DNA of 5,255 nucleotides, from positions 1 to 5,255 of the forward strand of contig CAMNDS010000069.1 in NCBI GenBank assembly GCA_946535695.1. The letters are read 5' to 3'. Source of the stretch: an uncultured Clostridia bacterium (lineage in GTDB: Bacteria > Bacillota > Clostridia > Oscillospirales > Acutalibacteraceae). Made by a program: the position numbers and the translations under genes. This document shows positions 4,950-5,255 of the stretch, one piece after another. Below the pieces are notes generated by a model. It did not search any database and was not told where the DNA came from. It saw only the letters and a list, made by a program, of their open reading frames with translations. Every line of letters begins with the position of its first letter. The first letter of the stretch is position 1.

Positions 4950-5255
4950 TTACGCTGTACTGAATTTTTTTAACGCTGTAAAAGCATCTTCCATAGATTC
5001 AAAACTACCAAGCACTTTTGTGGAAATAACATCTTTTGTTTTTTGAATGTTTACAAAGCCTCTGTCATCCCTTCTTATAATTACGCCCGATAAAGAAATA
5101 ACATTAAATTTGCCGTCTTTTTCTTTTATGCTTAAAAGTCCTCCACCCGAAACTTTACTCACGTCGATTTTTTTGTTTTCATTATTATTTTTCATATATA
5201 TCATCTCCTTGTCTTTATTAAAAATCCAATTTTTAAATTTTTTATGAATACTGGG
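4950..5255 (-). CDS. Small soluble protein of unknown family, long paralogue (open at right edge)
   Basis: The reading frame ends at 4950 and stays open to the right edge. The 17 codons before the first in-window ATG (5202-5204) encode PSIHKKFKNWIFNKDKE. This is nearly identical to the N-terminal region of the paralogue at 4514-4897, so by homology the true start is probably outside the window. Alternatively, translation begins at the ATG at 5193-5195, which has AAGGAG (5205-5210) spaced 9 bases away, giving an 81-residue protein starting MKNNNENKK. The protein continues IDVSKVSGGG, LLSIKEKDGKFNVIS, a 24-residue segment absent from the paralogue, then TKVLGSF and a helix (SMEDAFTALKKF). Internally, GLLSIK...NVIS and GFVNIQ...DVIS look like two copies of a short strand repeat. 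IDVSKVSGG resembles the double-glycine end of peptide-export leaders, but the remainder is charged and does not look like a bacteriocin. Function unknown. Confidence 0.75.
   Translation of the reverse strand, partial: PSIHKKFKNWIFNKDKEMIYMKNNNENKKIDVSKVSGGGLLSIKEKDGKFNVISLSGVIIRRDDRGFVNIQKTKDVISTKVLGSFESMEDAFTALKKFSTA
5023..5104. repeat. 10-base direct repeats bounding the 72-base paralogue difference
   Basis: GAAATAACAT occurs at 5023-5032 and again at 5095-5104, exactly 72 bases apart. It occurs once in the shorter paralogue, at 4683-4692. The 72 bases between repeat starts equal the segment (24 codons) that the shorter gene lacks. This is the geometry expected for slippage or recombination between short repeats. 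Confidence 0.85.
5095..5255. repeat. 161-base tandem repeat, copy 2 (truncated by window edge)
   Basis: This is the second copy of the block at 4683-4843, with 156/161 identity, running to the last base of the window. Identity does not decay toward the edge beyond two substitutions in the final 13 bases, so the duplication probably continues and further copies may follow. Confidence 0.95.

Noticed and set aside
5047..5247. Plus-strand open frame over the right-hand small-protein gene
   Set aside because: It is antisense to the duplicated small-protein gene, where the reading frame is kept between copies; F/L/S-rich shadow.
4683..5255. CRISPR-like repeat
   Set aside because: Only two long copies (161 bases) inside coding sequence with conserved reading frame; this is gene duplication, not short repeats with spacers.

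Overview
The window is AT-rich and reads like a Firmicute, most plausibly an AT-rich member of the Clostridia. The support is strong GGAGG-type ribosome binding sites, sigma-A-like promoters (TTGACA-17-TATGAT and similar), TGA used as a stop, a Firmicute-type WalJ/YycJ nuclease, and two TTG starts. Nothing in the sequence fixes the genus. An uncultured gut or host-associated lineage is only a guess.

Layout: (1) Positions 1-564, minus strand, hold the 5' end of topA (DNA topoisomerase I). The gene starts at TTG and runs off the left edge. (2) A 270-base divergent spacer carries a topA promoter, a promoter for the next gene, and a small hairpin-like GC element. (3) Three unrecognised plus-strand genes (835-1527, 1686-2678, 3731-4396) share one architecture: a signal-peptide-like N-terminus, a polar linker, one central hydrophobic segment, and a larger polar C-terminal part. 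Each has its own SD and a recognisable promoter, and the first and third are followed by a hairpin terminator. (4) Between the second and third lies walJ/yycJ (2820-3608), an MBL-fold nuclease with intact metal-binding motifs, here without its usual walRK neighbours. (5) Beyond a terminator at about 4466-4500, the right end holds two tandem paralogous genes for small soluble proteins on the minus strand (4514-4897 and 4950 to the right edge). They share a 161-base block at 156/161 identity, offset by 412 bases. They differ by a 72-base in-frame segment bounded by 10-base direct repeats. Each carries an internal SD-ATG that may allow a second start.

How the parts relate: topA and walJ are housekeeping DNA-maintenance genes. 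The three envelope proteins and the tandem small-protein family are accessory and look lineage-specific. I see no phage, transposase, CRISPR, tRNA or rRNA. The least explained parts are the small-protein tandem array, which continues past the right edge, and the trio of signal-plus-TM proteins.
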